Source: ATZT02 sp046048135
GTDB lineage: Bacteria > Actinomycetota > Actinomycetes > S36-B12 > UBA5976
Direction: 5' to 3'
DNA length: 16,939 nucleotides
Assembly (NCBI GenBank): GCA_046048135.1
Contig: JBJOGR010000047.1
Span: forward strand, 1 to 16,939
Under the pieces are notes generated by a model. It saw nothing but the letters and a program-made list of their open reading frames with translations. It searched no databases and had not been told where the DNA came from. Both the position numbers and the translations under genes were made by a program. Numbering within the stretch: position 1 is the stretch's first letter; each line of letters opens with the position of its first letter. Positions 7,445 to 15,973 of the stretch are shown piece after piece.

Positions 7445-8101
7445 CTACTTTATCGCTGTGATTTCCGTTATAACTCTCTTCGCATTCAATCCTTTTTTCT
7501 CATATTTTGTATAAGGTCTCCATTCTGGATGAACAATTGTTTGGGCATTAGGTAAATTTTCCATGATTTCTTGACCGTATTCAAACCAATCTGTGGCAGT
7601 GTGGATAAGTCCACCTTTTTGAAGTTTTTGAAACATTAATTCAATTAGTTCTTTTCTAAATAGTCTTCTTTTATGATGTCTTTTCTTTGGCCAAGGATCT
7701 GGAAAGTAAGCATGTATTTCTGACAATGAATTATCTGGCACTCTTTCTTTTAACACTTGAACAGCATCAGAAAAAGAAAGTCTTATATTTTGAATATTCT
7801 CTTTTTTAATTTTTTCTACTAATTGAGTAATACTTGGCCGGTGAACTTCTACTGCAATAACAATTTTTTTTGGATTATTTTTAGCTAAGGCAATTGTGGT
7901 ATCTCCTGCGCCACAACCAATTTCATAGATTATTTCTTTATTTCCAAATAATTCTTGAAAATTCCATAATGAATCAGGCATTTCAAACTCTGGAAAAAAT
8001 TTGTCTAAAACTTCTATTTGTTTTTGACTAATCCGACCTCTTCGAGCATTAAAAGTTCTAATGACACCTTTTTCAACCCTAAGTCGCGCATTGGTAAACA
8101 T
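7445..8101 (-). CDS. trmB: tRNA (guanine46-N7)-methyltransferase
   Basis: This is a 218-residue SAM-dependent methyltransferase that makes m7G at position 46 in the variable loop of tRNAs. Class I fold motif I is YEIGCGAGDTTIALA (about 59-73), with the acidic ribose-binding end AVEVHRPS. The TrmB signature YFPDPWPKKRHHKRRL is at about 132-147, and the C-terminal TKYEKKGL (198-205), which contacts tRNA or SAM in the family, is present. Length and N-terminal RTFNARRGRIS are typical of actinobacterial TrmB. The ATG at 8101 diverges from the nitroreductase start with 18 bp between, so leader sequences must be very short or absent. The adaptor gene follows after 99 bp and probably has its own promoter. 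Confidence 0.95.
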   Translation of the reverse strand: MFTNARLRVEKGVIRTFNARRGRISQKQIEVLDKFFPEFEMPDSLWNFQELFGNKEIIYEIGCGAGDTTIALAKNNPKKIVIAVEVHRPSITQLVEKIKKENIQNIRLSFSDAVQVLKERVPDNSLSEIHAYFPDPWPKKRHHKRRLFRKELIELMFQKLQKGGLIHTATDWFEYGQEIMENLPNAQTIVHPEWRPYTKYEKKGLNAKRVITEITAIK

Positions 8102-8119
8102 TAGAGAATAATTCTATTT
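8102..8119. promoter_or_regulatory. 18-bp divergent intergenic region
   Basis: Only 18 bp separate the start codons of trmB and the nitroreductase gene. They include the perfect dyad AGAATAATTCT (8105-8115). On the minus strand TAGAAT (8116-8111) is a -10-like hexamer 9 nt from the trmB ATG. On the plus strand AATAAT (8107-8112) is 7 nt from the other ATG. Both spacings suit leaderless transcripts, which are common in actinobacteria. Any -35 contacts would lie inside the opposite gene. Confidence 0.45.
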
Positions 8120-8692
8120 ATGTCGATTCCTCATAAACCAGCCAGCACTGATGCAAACTTGCATGAAGTTATAAAGAATCGCTGGAGCACAAGATCTTTT
8201 GATAAAAATCATCAAATTAGTGACGAAGAGATTTTATCTATTCTCGAAGCTGCTCGCTGGTCACCATCTTCAAAAAATTCTCAACCTTGGAGATTTCTAG
8301 CCGGAAAGAGAGGAGATAAAAACTTTGAGGCTTTTGTTTCCACTCTAACTGGATTTAATTTGGAATGGGCTCCCAATGCAAGTGCCATGATTTTAGTTGC
8401 TGCTTATGGAAACCCTGTCACTAATGATGAAATTTTTGATGCAGGATTAGCTGTTAGTTCAATTACTTTTCAAATACATGCTCTAGGTCTAAAAGCACAT
8501 CAAATGGCAGGCTTTAGTAAATCTAAATTAAAAACCATATTTAATCTTGATGATTCAATCCATCCATTAGTATTAGTTGCCGTTGGAAAAATTACTAATC
8601 CAGATGAATTGAGTCAAGAGTTGAAAGAAAGAGAATTAAGTCCTAGAACTCGAAAAGACTTAAGTGAATTATTAATTCCAGGTTTAAATTGA
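8120..8692 (+). CDS. Nitroreductase family protein
   Basis: This is a 190-residue flavin (FMN)-dependent oxidoreductase of the nitroreductase fold. The N-terminal phosphate-binding motif is RWSTRSF (21-27), followed by EAARWSPSSKNSQPWRF (43-59), which holds the conserved Ser-x-x-Asn-x-Gln-Pro-Trp-Arg flavin contact. Later segments fit the dimer helices (DAGLAVSSITFQIHALGLKA) and the C-terminal LVLVAVGKITNP. The family reduces nitro compounds, quinones, enones or iodotyrosines; nothing here fixes the substrate. The start is ATG at 8120. The stop overlaps the TTG start of the following membrane-protein gene (TTGA), so the two are co-translated. Confidence 0.92.
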   Translation: MSIPHKPASTDANLHEVIKNRWSTRSFDKNHQISDEEILSILEAARWSPSSKNSQPWRFLAGKRGDKNFEAFVSTLTGFNLEWAPNASAMILVAAYGNPVTNDEIFDAGLAVSSITFQIHALGLKAHQMAGFSKSKLKTIFNLDDSIHPLVLVAVGKITNPDELSQELKERELSPRTRKDLSELLIPGLN

Positions 8693-9357
8693 AAAAATTT
8701 ATTCCAAAATGGCTATTTCCGTCTAAAACCATTCCTCATACTTCTTGGAGATCAAAAAGTTATTGGAAAGCTAAACCTTCAACTTTATTTTTCTTAGTCG
8801 CAGGTCTTTGGCTATTTGGTACAGGTGAAGCTTTCTTAATAGCAGCTGGTGAAGGAGTTTCTCCTTGGACAGTCTTTGCTCAAGGAGTTTCTATTCAAAC
8901 TGGATTAAGTATTGGGTGGGCAACATTTTTTACAGGAGTTTTAGTTTTGTCTCTTTGGATTCCTTTAAAACAAAAAGTTGGATTAGGAACAGTACTTAAC
9001 ATCATTGTAATTTCACTTTCTATGGAATTAATGTTAAATGTTTTGCCAAATCCAGACACAAATTTCTGGCAAATTACTCAGATACTTTTTGGTATTGCTC
9101 TAGTTGGTTTAGGAAGTGGTTTTTATTTAACATGTCACATGGGTCCAGGTCCAAGAGATGGACTTATGACAAGAATTCATTTGCTTACAGATATTCCAGT
9201 AGGCAGAGTCAGATTATTTATTGAAATAACTGTATTAACTATAGGTTGGTTATTGGGTGGAACTGTTGGTTTAGGAACAATACTTTTTGGAGTTTTAATT
9301 GGTTATTCCGTTGCAATTTGGCTTAAAATTGTGGGTAAAGTTAGTAAAAGTAAATAG
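8689..9357 (+). CDS. YczE/YitT-like integral membrane protein
   Basis: This is a 222-residue membrane protein with about five or six hydrophobic segments after a basic, roughly 30-residue cytoplasmic tail. The motif TCHMGPGPRDGLMTRI (about 148-163), followed by VGRVRLFIEITVLTIGWLLGG, is the hallmark of the YczE/YyaS group. Family function is unknown, though members are often called transporters or membrane regulators. The start is TTG at 8689, with AGG 6 nt upstream and the codon overlapping the nitroreductase stop; no other in-frame start occurs before the first helix. The gene ends 34 bp before the CopD-CtaG gene. Confidence 0.85.
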   Translation: MKKFIPKWLFPSKTIPHTSWRSKSYWKAKPSTLFFLVAGLWLFGTGEAFLIAAGEGVSPWTVFAQGVSIQTGLSIGWATFFTGVLVLSLWIPLKQKVGLGTVLNIIVISLSMELMLNVLPNPDTNFWQITQILFGIALVGLGSGFYLTCHMGPGPRDGLMTRIHLLTDIPVGRVRLFIEITVLTIGWLLGGTVGLGTILFGVLIGYSVAIWLKIVGKVSKSK

Positions 9358-9391
9358 TAATAATTATTGATTAGATAGATTAATCTTTAAG

Positions 9392-11278
9392 ATGAAGATT
9401 TCAAGTCTAGTTTTCTTAAAAATTCCTGTTGTAGGTGTTTTGTTTACATTTTTTATTACTTCAAATATTTGGCAAACACCTGCACCTTTGATTCCTGATT
9501 CTGGTCCAATTGTGTACTGGCTTCGACCAGTTTTGGTTTCCTACACTTATGCCCTAGCAATTGCTGCAGTTGCACTCTTATTTAGTGATGGCATTTTTAC
9601 TAAGTTTGACGGCAAAAATTCGAGCATGGCAAGAAGTTTTTTCGTAGGACTATCCGGAGTTAGTTTTGCCGCAGCAGTCTTTAGTCTTGCTCAATCTTTA
9701 TCTCAACCACTTTTTCTTGCGGCAAATCTAGATGTGATTGCTACCTATGGATGGGATGTTTCAAATGTTAGAGCTTTACTATTAATATCCCTGGTTGCAC
9801 TAATTTCATTTCTTTTATTGATTAAGCCAAGTCTTGATAAATCTGGTTTGGTTGCATTTCTTAACATTCTCGCTCTTTCCTTACCGACACTTTTATCTCA
9901 TGGTGGTGGAATTTCAACTCATAATTGGGCTATTGCTTCTGGGTTTTTTCATGGAATTTTTACAAGCCTTTGGATTACTGGACTTGCAGGCATAGGCTTA
10001 ATTTACTTCAATAAATCAATTATTGAGAAGTCTAAATTAAGGGCAATAAATAAATTCAGTTTTATTGCCACAACTTCTGTAATCGGATTAGCAATTTCTG
10101 GTGCAGTAAATGCTGTGACAAGACTTAATAACTTTAGTGAATTATTGACTACTTCTTATGGTCAAATTATCGTAATAAAAAATGTTCTTTTTGCACTCGC
10201 TATAATCACTGCACTTAATATTAGAACCAGATTAAAGACAAATATCTCTAAGTTGTTAGTTCTGGAAATTTCAATTCTGTTATTTATTTTTGGAGTTTCT
10301 GTAGCCCTTGCTTCAACTGCTTTTCCAAGAACTGGAAATGCTGCATTTAATTTAATTGAATCTGTCACAGGTTTACCTGAACCTGCAAAATTTGAATGGT
10401 CTTATGCATTAACCACTATTAGTATTGAGCCCTTTACCTTATTTATCGGTCTAATTGCACTTATCACTTATTTAGCAGGGTATATAAAACTAATTAAACG
10501 CGGAGATAAATGGCCAGTATCAAGAGTTATTTTTTGGAGTTCAGGAATTCTTCTTGGCATTTATGTCACAAATACCATGCTTGGTAGATATGCAATTTTA
10601 TTATTCTCGGCTCACATGACTGTACACATGATTCTTGCCATGGTTGTTCCTATTCTACTTCCATTATCAGCACCGTTAACACTTGCTTTGCGGGTTTTGA
10701 AACCAACTTCTGATCCAGAGGTAAGAAATTTACGTGAATGGATTGTGGCAGTGATTAATTCAAAGTACTTAAAGGTTGCAAGTCATCCCATAATTGCATT
10801 TTTTATTTTTGCTGCAGGAACTTGGGCTTTATATTTTAGTCCACTTTTAACTGTTTTGATGAGAAGTCATTTAGGACATTTATTTATGGATGCACATTTT
10901 GTTTTAGCTGGTTATTTATTCTTTTGGCTCATAATTGGAAAAGATCCTGCCCCAAGAAATATTCCTGATGTATTAAAATTAGGAATTGTTTTTGCAGCAG
11001 CTGTCTTTCATGGAATTTTTGGATTCATCACTTATTCTTCGCAAACAATCTTGGGTGGTGGTTGGTTTAATGAAATCAAACCAAGTTGGCTTGAAAGTCC
11101 AATTACTGATCAACAATTAGGTGGTGGAATTGCGTGGGGATTTGGAGAAATTCCTACGATTATTGTGTTATTAATTCTGGTCTATCAATGGGCATCAAGA
11201 GATGAAAAACAAGCTAAAAGAGTTACAGAAAAAGAAATTGAAGACTATAACCAATACTTAAGATCTTTAAATAGATAA
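9392..11278 (+). CDS. CopD-CtaG fusion: copper-domain/cytochrome oxidase assembly membrane protein
   Basis: This is a 628-residue polytopic protein. The N-terminal half (about 1-310) resembles the CopD/PcoD copper-import domain: histidines His170, His177 and His187 lie in predicted helices, and SYGQIIVIKNVLFALAII (255-272) matches the CopD signature. The C-terminal half (about 340-605) is a caa3-type CtaG domain with SAHMTVHMILAMVVPILL (His408, His412), HLGHLFMDAHFVLAG (His493, His496, His502), VFHGIFGF (His540) and WGFGEIPTIIVLL. CtaG-type proteins help insert copper into cytochrome c oxidase, and this two-domain fusion is widespread in actinobacteria. It probably couples copper uptake across the membrane to oxidase maturation, an inference from the domains. 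The start is ATG at 9392 with only a weak ribosome-binding site. Its stop touches the glnE stop, and no terminator is visible. Confidence 0.9.
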   Translation: MKISSLVFLKIPVVGVLFTFFITSNIWQTPAPLIPDSGPIVYWLRPVLVSYTYALAIAAVALLFSDGIFTKFDGKNSSMARSFFVGLSGVSFAAAVFSLAQSLSQPLFLAANLDVIATYGWDVSNVRALLLISLVALISFLLLIKPSLDKSGLVAFLNILALSLPTLLSHGGGISTHNWAIASGFFHGIFTSLWITGLAGIGLIYFNKSIIEKSKLRAINKFSFIATTSVIGLAISGAVNAVTRLNNFSELLTTSYGQIIVIKNVLFALAIITALNIRTRLKTNISKLLVLEISILLFIFGVSVALASTAFPRTGNAAFNLIESVTGLPEPAKFEWSYALTTISIEPFTLFIGLIALITYLAGYIKLIKRGDKWPVSRVIFWSSGILLGIYVTNTMLGRYAILLFSAHMTVHMILAMVVPILLPLSAPLTLALRVLKPTSDPEVRNLREWIVAVINSKYLKVASHPIIAFFIFAAGTWALYFSPLLTVLMRSHLGHLFMDAHFVLAGYLFFWLIIGKDPAPRNIPDVLKLGIVFAAAVFHGIFGFITYSSQTILGGGWFNEIKPSWLESPITDQQLGGGIAWGFGEIPTIIVLLILVYQWASRDEKQAKRVTEKEIEDYNQYLRSLNR

Positions 11279-14209
11279 TTACTCTCCATAAAATAATCTC
11301 TCCATTACCGTTCTTGCACGTCTTGTTATTTTTCTATATTCCTCAATAAATTCACTTGATGAATGCTTATTTATAACATAAGCAATAGCGTTAATCTCAT
11401 TTATGTCAGTTGGAATTTGATCACTTGCTTTTGCTTTTGCAAGCATTTGAGCATTTCTAACTTCTGTTGCCAAAATCCAAGCATCTTTCAAACTTGTTGC
11501 GTCTTGAGAACTTATTAGGTTCTCTTTTTCTAATTGTTTCAATGTAGACAATGTTGAAGTGTTTTGTAGAGATTTTATTTTGTGGCCATGTTGCATTTGG
11601 AGAAGTTGTACAACCCATTCCACATCACTTAATCCACCTCGACCAAGTTTGGTATTCATGTTGACATCAGCTGCTCTAGGCAATCTTTCAGATTCCATCC
11701 GAGCTTTAATTCTTCTCATTTCTCTTAAATTTTCTTCACTAACACCATTTTCTGGATATCTAATTGGATTTATTGCATTCATTAACTTGTTTCCAACTTC
11801 AATTTCACCTGCTATAGGAATTGCTCTAAGTAAGGCTTGAGCTTCCCACGGGGCAGACCATTTTTGGTAATAGCTGATGTATGAATCAAGTGTTCTAACT
11901 AAAGGACCATTTTTTCCTTCAGGTCTTAAATCTGCATCTATTTCTAACGCAGGATCAGTGGAAGGTTGCATCAATAAGGTTCTTACTCTATTTGCAATTT
12001 CTAAAGCAATCTTTTCGCAATCTTGAGGATCAGAATCTTTTACCGGTTCATGGACAAACATGACATCTGCATCACTTGCATAACCTAATTCAAATCCGCC
12101 GAATCTTCCCATCGCTATTACACACATTTGAGTAGGAATTTTTGAATTTCTTTCCTTTTCTATATCTTTAATTGCACTTTGAAGAGCAGTTTCAATAACA
12201 ACTGCATAGACATTACTTAAGGAAAGACCAACCTCTTGAGTAGTAATTCTTTTGGATAGATCGGCTGTTGCTGTTCTTAATAGTTCTCTTCTTCTAAAAG
12301 CTCTTGCTGCTGCGACTATATTTTCTGCAGTTTCATGTCTTGAAATAACTGATTTCATTTCACTTTCATATTGATCTTTAGTTCTAGGAGTTAATTCCTC
12401 AAGGTTTCCTAGCATTGAAACTGCTTCTGGAGCACTCATTAGTAAATCTGTGGCATATCTACTAGTAGATAAAAGTTTTGCCATAAGTTCAGCTGCTGCT
12501 GATTCATCTCTTAAAAGTCTTAAAAACCATGGTGTACTACCTAGGGCATCACTTAATCTTCTAAAAGATAAAAGAGCATTATCTGGATCTGGACCATCTG
12601 CAAACCAGGAAAGTAATACCGGAAGCAGTGTTTTTTGAATTACCGCTTTTCGAGAAACTCCGGTAGTCAAACTTTCAATATGCCTAAGAGCTGATTCTGG
12701 ATCTTTATAACCAAGTGCATTTAAACGAGATGATGCCTCACCTAAAGTTAAACGTGCATTTCCTGCATCTAGTCTTGCTACAGCATTTAGAAGTGGTCTG
12801 TAGAAAAGTTTCTCATGAATTCTTCTAACTTCTAATTTGTATTTTCTCCATTGTTTTTCTAGTTCTTGGCTTGAATCTTGCATAAGCCCAAGAGATCTTC
12901 CTAAAACCCTTAATTCGTTATCTTCCTTAGGTAAAATATGAGTTCTAGAAAGTTTTTGTAATTGAATTCTGTGCTCTAAAGTTCTTAAGAAAGTGTAAGC
13001 ATTTGAAAAAGTTGCCGAGTCTTCCCTACCGATATATCCCCACATTGCCAATTGATCTAGTGCTTGCAAGGTATTTGAACTACGCACCATGACATCTGAT
13101 CGACCATGAACTAGTTGCAGTAGTTGGACTGCAAATTCAACGTCACGAAGACCACCAGGGGCTAACTTTAATTCACGCTCACCAATTTTGTTGTCAACAT
13201 TTTCTTCTACTTTTTTTCTCATCTTTTGCACATCTTCAACAAAATTTTCTTTACTTGCAGCAGACCAAACAAATTTAGATATTTCATCTAGATATTTATC
13301 TGCCAAGTCTTTATTTCCAGCACTAAATCTTGCTTTTAGTAGAGCTTGAAATTCCCAAGTGTGAGCCCACTTTTGGTAATAAGAAACATGCTGTTCCAAA
13401 GTTCTAACTAAAGCTCCAGCTTTTCCTTCAGGTCTTAATGCAGCATCAAGTTCCCAAATGGCACCACCGTCATTGGTGGTGGAAATAAATTGCATCAAGT
13501 TAGAACAAACTTTTGTGGCAAGTTGTAATGCTTCTGTTTCATCTACTCCAGGTTTAGGTTCTGCCACAAAAATTACGTCGACATCTGAAACATAATTTAA
13601 TTCTTGACCTCCAGCTTTACCCATGGCAATTATTGCTAAATCAAGTCTATTTTTATATATTTCATTTTCACTAAGGATTTTTTGTAAAGAAGATTCTAAT
13701 ATTGCATCTGCCGCATCTGATAATTCTTGCGCAACTTCTTTTAGTGGCCAGTTACTAAATAAATCACGAGAAGCAAGGCTTAACAAAAATTTCTTATATT
13801 CTCTGACTAAACTTGCCCTCCCATTATTTAAAGACAATATAAATTTATTTATTAATTCATCTTTTGAAAAAGCTAAATTTATTGATGTTTCTTTTGTTAA
13901 TACTTCAACATCTTCTGGATGATTTATTAAAAATTCACCAAGTCCAGATGAACTTCCCAAAATTTTTAATAATCTAATTCGAACTAGATCATCCTCAATG
14001 ATTTTATTAAATTTCTGATTATTATTTTCTAAGATTCGCACCAAAAGAAGAAGTGCCTCATCAGGATTTGCAACTTGACTAAACTCTTCAAGTAAAATTT
14101 CTTTAGACTTAGAAATATTTATGTTTTTTAATAACTCTTTTGTTCTATCTATGTCAAGAAACCCTGAACGAATTAAATTGCCGGTTTCACTTACCGGACG
14201 CTCACTCAT
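11279..14209 (-). CDS. glnE: Bifunctional glutamine synthetase adenylyltransferase/adenylyl-removing enzyme
   Basis: This is a 976-residue regulator that adds AMP to a tyrosine of glutamine synthetase when nitrogen is plentiful and removes it when nitrogen is scarce. Two nucleotidyltransferase domains are visible. The N-terminal de-adenylylating one has GKAGGQELNYVSDVDVIFV (197-215, Asp209/Asp211, third Asp in LDAALRPEG at 255). The C-terminal adenylylating one has GRFGGFELGYASDADVMFV (701-719, Asp713/Asp715, Asp758/Asp760). Each is followed by its helical domain with the paired motif GGLRDVEFAVQLLQ (352-365) and GGLSDVEWVVQLLQ (858-871). Both sets of metal-binding Asp are intact and the length is typical. 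The ATG overlaps the amidotransferase stop as ATGA. The gene is last in the glnA2 operon, an arrangement close to that in mycobacteria. Confidence 0.96.
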   Translation of the reverse strand: MSERPVSETGNLIRSGFLDIDRTKELLKNINISKSKEILLEEFSQVANPDEALLLLVRILENNNQKFNKIIEDDLVRIRLLKILGSSSGLGEFLINHPEDVEVLTKETSINLAFSKDELINKFILSLNNGRASLVREYKKFLLSLASRDLFSNWPLKEVAQELSDAADAILESSLQKILSENEIYKNRLDLAIIAMGKAGGQELNYVSDVDVIFVAEPKPGVDETEALQLATKVCSNLMQFISTTNDGGAIWELDAALRPEGKAGALVRTLEQHVSYYQKWAHTWEFQALLKARFSAGNKDLADKYLDEISKFVWSAASKENFVEDVQKMRKKVEENVDNKIGERELKLAPGGLRDVEFAVQLLQLVHGRSDVMVRSSNTLQALDQLAMWGYIGREDSATFSNAYTFLRTLEHRIQLQKLSRTHILPKEDNELRVLGRSLGLMQDSSQELEKQWRKYKLEVRRIHEKLFYRPLLNAVARLDAGNARLTLGEASSRLNALGYKDPESALRHIESLTTGVSRKAVIQKTLLPVLLSWFADGPDPDNALLSFRRLSDALGSTPWFLRLLRDESAAAELMAKLLSTSRYATDLLMSAPEAVSMLGNLEELTPRTKDQYESEMKSVISRHETAENIVAAARAFRRRELLRTATADLSKRITTQEVGLSLSNVYAVVIETALQSAIKDIEKERNSKIPTQMCVIAMGRFGGFELGYASDADVMFVHEPVKDSDPQDCEKIALEIANRVRTLLMQPSTDPALEIDADLRPEGKNGPLVRTLDSYISYYQKWSAPWEAQALLRAIPIAGEIEVGNKLMNAINPIRYPENGVSEENLREMRRIKARMESERLPRAADVNMNTKLGRGGLSDVEWVVQLLQMQHGHKIKSLQNTSTLSTLKQLEKENLISSQDATSLKDAWILATEVRNAQMLAKAKASDQIPTDINEINAIAYVINKHSSSEFIEEYRKITRRARTVMERLFYGE

Positions 14210-14952
14210 TTCTTAGATTTACCTGCGTAATCAACCACAGTGTCTGCAAATGCAAGTCCTAAAGATTTCCAAGTGTCTTTCATTTTTTGTCCATATTCTT
14301 GGAATTGCTTTTCAACAGAATAATCAGTTATTCCTAAAGATTTTCTTACCTCATCTTCACTTAATAACCAATCACTCATAATGTTCCAGTCAGTCTCAGG
14401 ATGAAATTGAAGTCCCCAGGCATTTTTTCCTAATACAAAAGCTTGTACATCACAATCATCACTTGTAACTAAAAGTTTTGCCTCTTTTGGTAATTCCAAT
14501 ATTGCATCTTGATGATATTGAGGAACTGGTATTGAAATCGGAGCATTTACTACACTTGATAAAACACAATCTTCTTTTGCTTCAGGTAAAAATTCCACAA
14601 AGCCAACTCCAATTTCTGGTTTATTAGTTCTTCCAACTTTTCCACCATTTGCATCAGCTAGTAATTGTCCACCTAAACAAACTCCTAAAGTTGGAGTTTG
14701 TTCCTTTATGACATTTCTTAATAATTCTTTAACTTGTTTGAGCCATGGCCATTGATCTTCATCATGAACTCCACGAGATCCACCTAAAACAATTACTCCT
14801 TCGTAACCAATAGGCGAAGTTGGAACAGATTCACCTTTGAAAGGATAAATCACTTGTATTGATACGCCGCGCTCTTTCAACCAATCTTCTAAATAACCAA
14901 TTGGTGCATCTTGTTCATTTTGAATAACGAGAACGATTGGATTTTTACTCAT
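14206..14952 (-). CDS. Class I glutamine amidotransferase-like protein
   Basis: This is a 248-residue protein with the class I (triad) amidotransferase fold, related to the GMP-synthase glutaminase domain and gamma-glutamyl hydrolases. The nucleophile elbow is GVCLGGQLLA (Cys92), the oxyanion segment is VLGGSRGVHDEDQWPW, and the His/Glu pair is in LQFHPETDW (His184, Glu186), so all three catalytic residues are present. About 60 residues follow the triad as a helical C-terminal tail. It is a stand-alone enzyme with no attached synthase. Class I stand-alone members release ammonia from glutamine or cut gamma-glutamyl amides; its place between glnA2 and glnE suggests a role in glutamine or gamma-glutamyl metabolism, but this is inference. 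It lies 11 bp after the lipoprotein gene with no clear ribosome-binding site, and overlaps glnE by 4 bp. Confidence 0.87.
   Translation of the reverse strand: MSKNPIVLVIQNEQDAPIGYLEDWLKERGVSIQVIYPFKGESVPTSPIGYEGVIVLGGSRGVHDEDQWPWLKQVKELLRNVIKEQTPTLGVCLGGQLLADANGGKVGRTNKPEIGVGFVEFLPEAKEDCVLSSVVNAPISIPVPQYHQDAILELPKEAKLLVTSDDCDVQAFVLGKNAWGLQFHPETDWNIMSDWLLSEDEVRKSLGITDYSVEKQFQEYGQKMKDTWKSLGLAFADTVVDYAGKSKK
14676..14702. repeat. 10-bp hairpin over the amidotransferase active-site codons
   Basis: Perfect inverted repeat with arms AACAAACTCC (14676-14685) and GGAGTTTGTT (14693-14702) and a 7-nt loop. On the coding strand it spans the codons for QTPTLGVC, including the nucleophile Cys. It could be an RNA structure within the message. 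The coding sequence limits what can be inferred. Confidence 0.5.
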
Positions 14953-14963
14953 TTAAATATTCA

Positions 14964-15959
14964 CTAATTTGAACTTAATTCTAAAATAGCTTGCTCTTGC
15001 CAAGTTCCTTTAACTTGTGAACCATCTTTAAAATCATCTGGAAGATCAAGAACCAAAACTCCGAATTCTTTTCCGTTAAACTTTTCTACAAAAGTTTTAA
15101 AACATGCCAAGTCTTCATCTTTTTTGTTTCTAGTGCCACCTATTTCGCCGATAAAAATTTCACTTATACCTTGTTTCTTAACTTGATCTACTACCCATTC
15201 AGCTTTTTGCATATCATCTTCAGCGCATCCAAATGAAATCCAAGAAATACTCATAGCCTTTGCCCCACCTAAATTTGGGGCTACTTTTTCAGTGAAAAAA
15301 CTTGGTGGAAGGCTCAAAGTCATTGGCTGCGCATAAGAAATTCCAGTGAAAGATTTACCAGCTTCTATCATGTCTGGGAAATATTTATTATGAATCTCGT
15401 AACCCATATATTTATCTAATTCTGATACCGGTGACCAATATTCAACTTTTAGATCTTCCATTAGTTGGGCTATCTCTGGCATTAATTCAATAGCTTGCAC
15501 TGTTAATGACTCTCTTAAATTTTGGGGAACACCCATAGGTTCTTCCCCTTGAGAAAGATCAGCTTGTTCAAATTGTCCCCATGTCAATGTCATCAAACCG
15601 CTATTTTTGGCTTTGACGATATTGCATTTAATTGAATTCAACCAACTTTCTTTAGTATCTCTTTCGCTTCTTCCAAAAACTATTTTTCCTTCAGAAGTGA
15701 AATAGAAATTGTACGCAAGTGAAACAGCATTAAAGCCCAAATCAATCATTTCTTGAGGATCTTTATAAGACTGGAATCTGAAGTCACCAGATGGCATTAA
15801 AACTCCAAATGGTTTTTCCATCTTGCGCTCTGCACTTGCGTTTAATTCACAATTTTCTTGCTGCTGACCATTTTGATTTTGAGAAGTGGAATTATCATTA
15901 GTAGAGCAACTTGAAAGTACTGAAACCGCTAAAGTAAGTATCAAAAATTTCTTAAGCAT
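14964..15959 (-). CDS. Predicted lipoprotein, possible TIM-barrel (glycoside hydrolase-like) domain
   Basis: This is a 331-residue exported lipoprotein of unknown function. A signal peptide (basic KK, hydrophobic LILTLAVSV) ends in lipobox LSSC with Cys18 as the lipidated residue. It is followed by a polar Asn/Gln/Ser linker to about residue 45. The remainder alternates beta strands and helices, with LGFNAVSLAYNFYFTSEGKI early on, WSPVSELDKYMG at about 175-186 (Glu180), and ISEIFIGEIGGT at about 265-276 (Glu272). Two glutamates at strand ends some 90 residues apart resemble the acid/base and nucleophile of clan GH-A glycosidases (families such as GH5, GH53 or GH113), but I cannot place it in a family. 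It starts 14 bp after glnA2, so it is probably in the same operon. Its presence between glnA2 and the amidotransferase gene is unexpected. Confidence 0.75.
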   Translation of the reverse strand: MLKKFLILTLAVSVLSSCSTNDNSTSQNQNGQQQENCELNASAERKMEKPFGVLMPSGDFRFQSYKDPQEMIDLGFNAVSLAYNFYFTSEGKIVFGRSERDTKESWLNSIKCNIVKAKNSGLMTLTWGQFEQADLSQGEEPMGVPQNLRESLTVQAIELMPEIAQLMEDLKVEYWSPVSELDKYMGYEIHNKYFPDMIEAGKSFTGISYAQPMTLSLPPSFFTEKVAPNLGGAKAMSISWISFGCAEDDMQKAEWVVDQVKKQGISEIFIGEIGGTRNKKDEDLACFKTFVEKFNGKEFGVLVLDLPDDFKDGSQVKGTWQEQAILELSSN

Positions 15960-15973
15960 AAAGGCAATAATAC

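Noticed and set aside
9377..9386. Palindrome AGATTAATCT just upstream of the CopD-CtaG gene
   Set aside because: It is only 10 bp of AT-rich sequence in a 34-bp gap; such palindromes are common by chance here.
13462..13481. Inverted repeat CACCACC...GGTGGTG within glnE
   Set aside because: It arises from the codons for Thr-Thr and Gly-Gly in FISTTNDGGA; coding constraint explains it.
11559..13922. Plus-strand frames opposite glnE
   Set aside because: They are shadows of glnE, which has two intact nucleotidyltransferase domains throughout this stretch.
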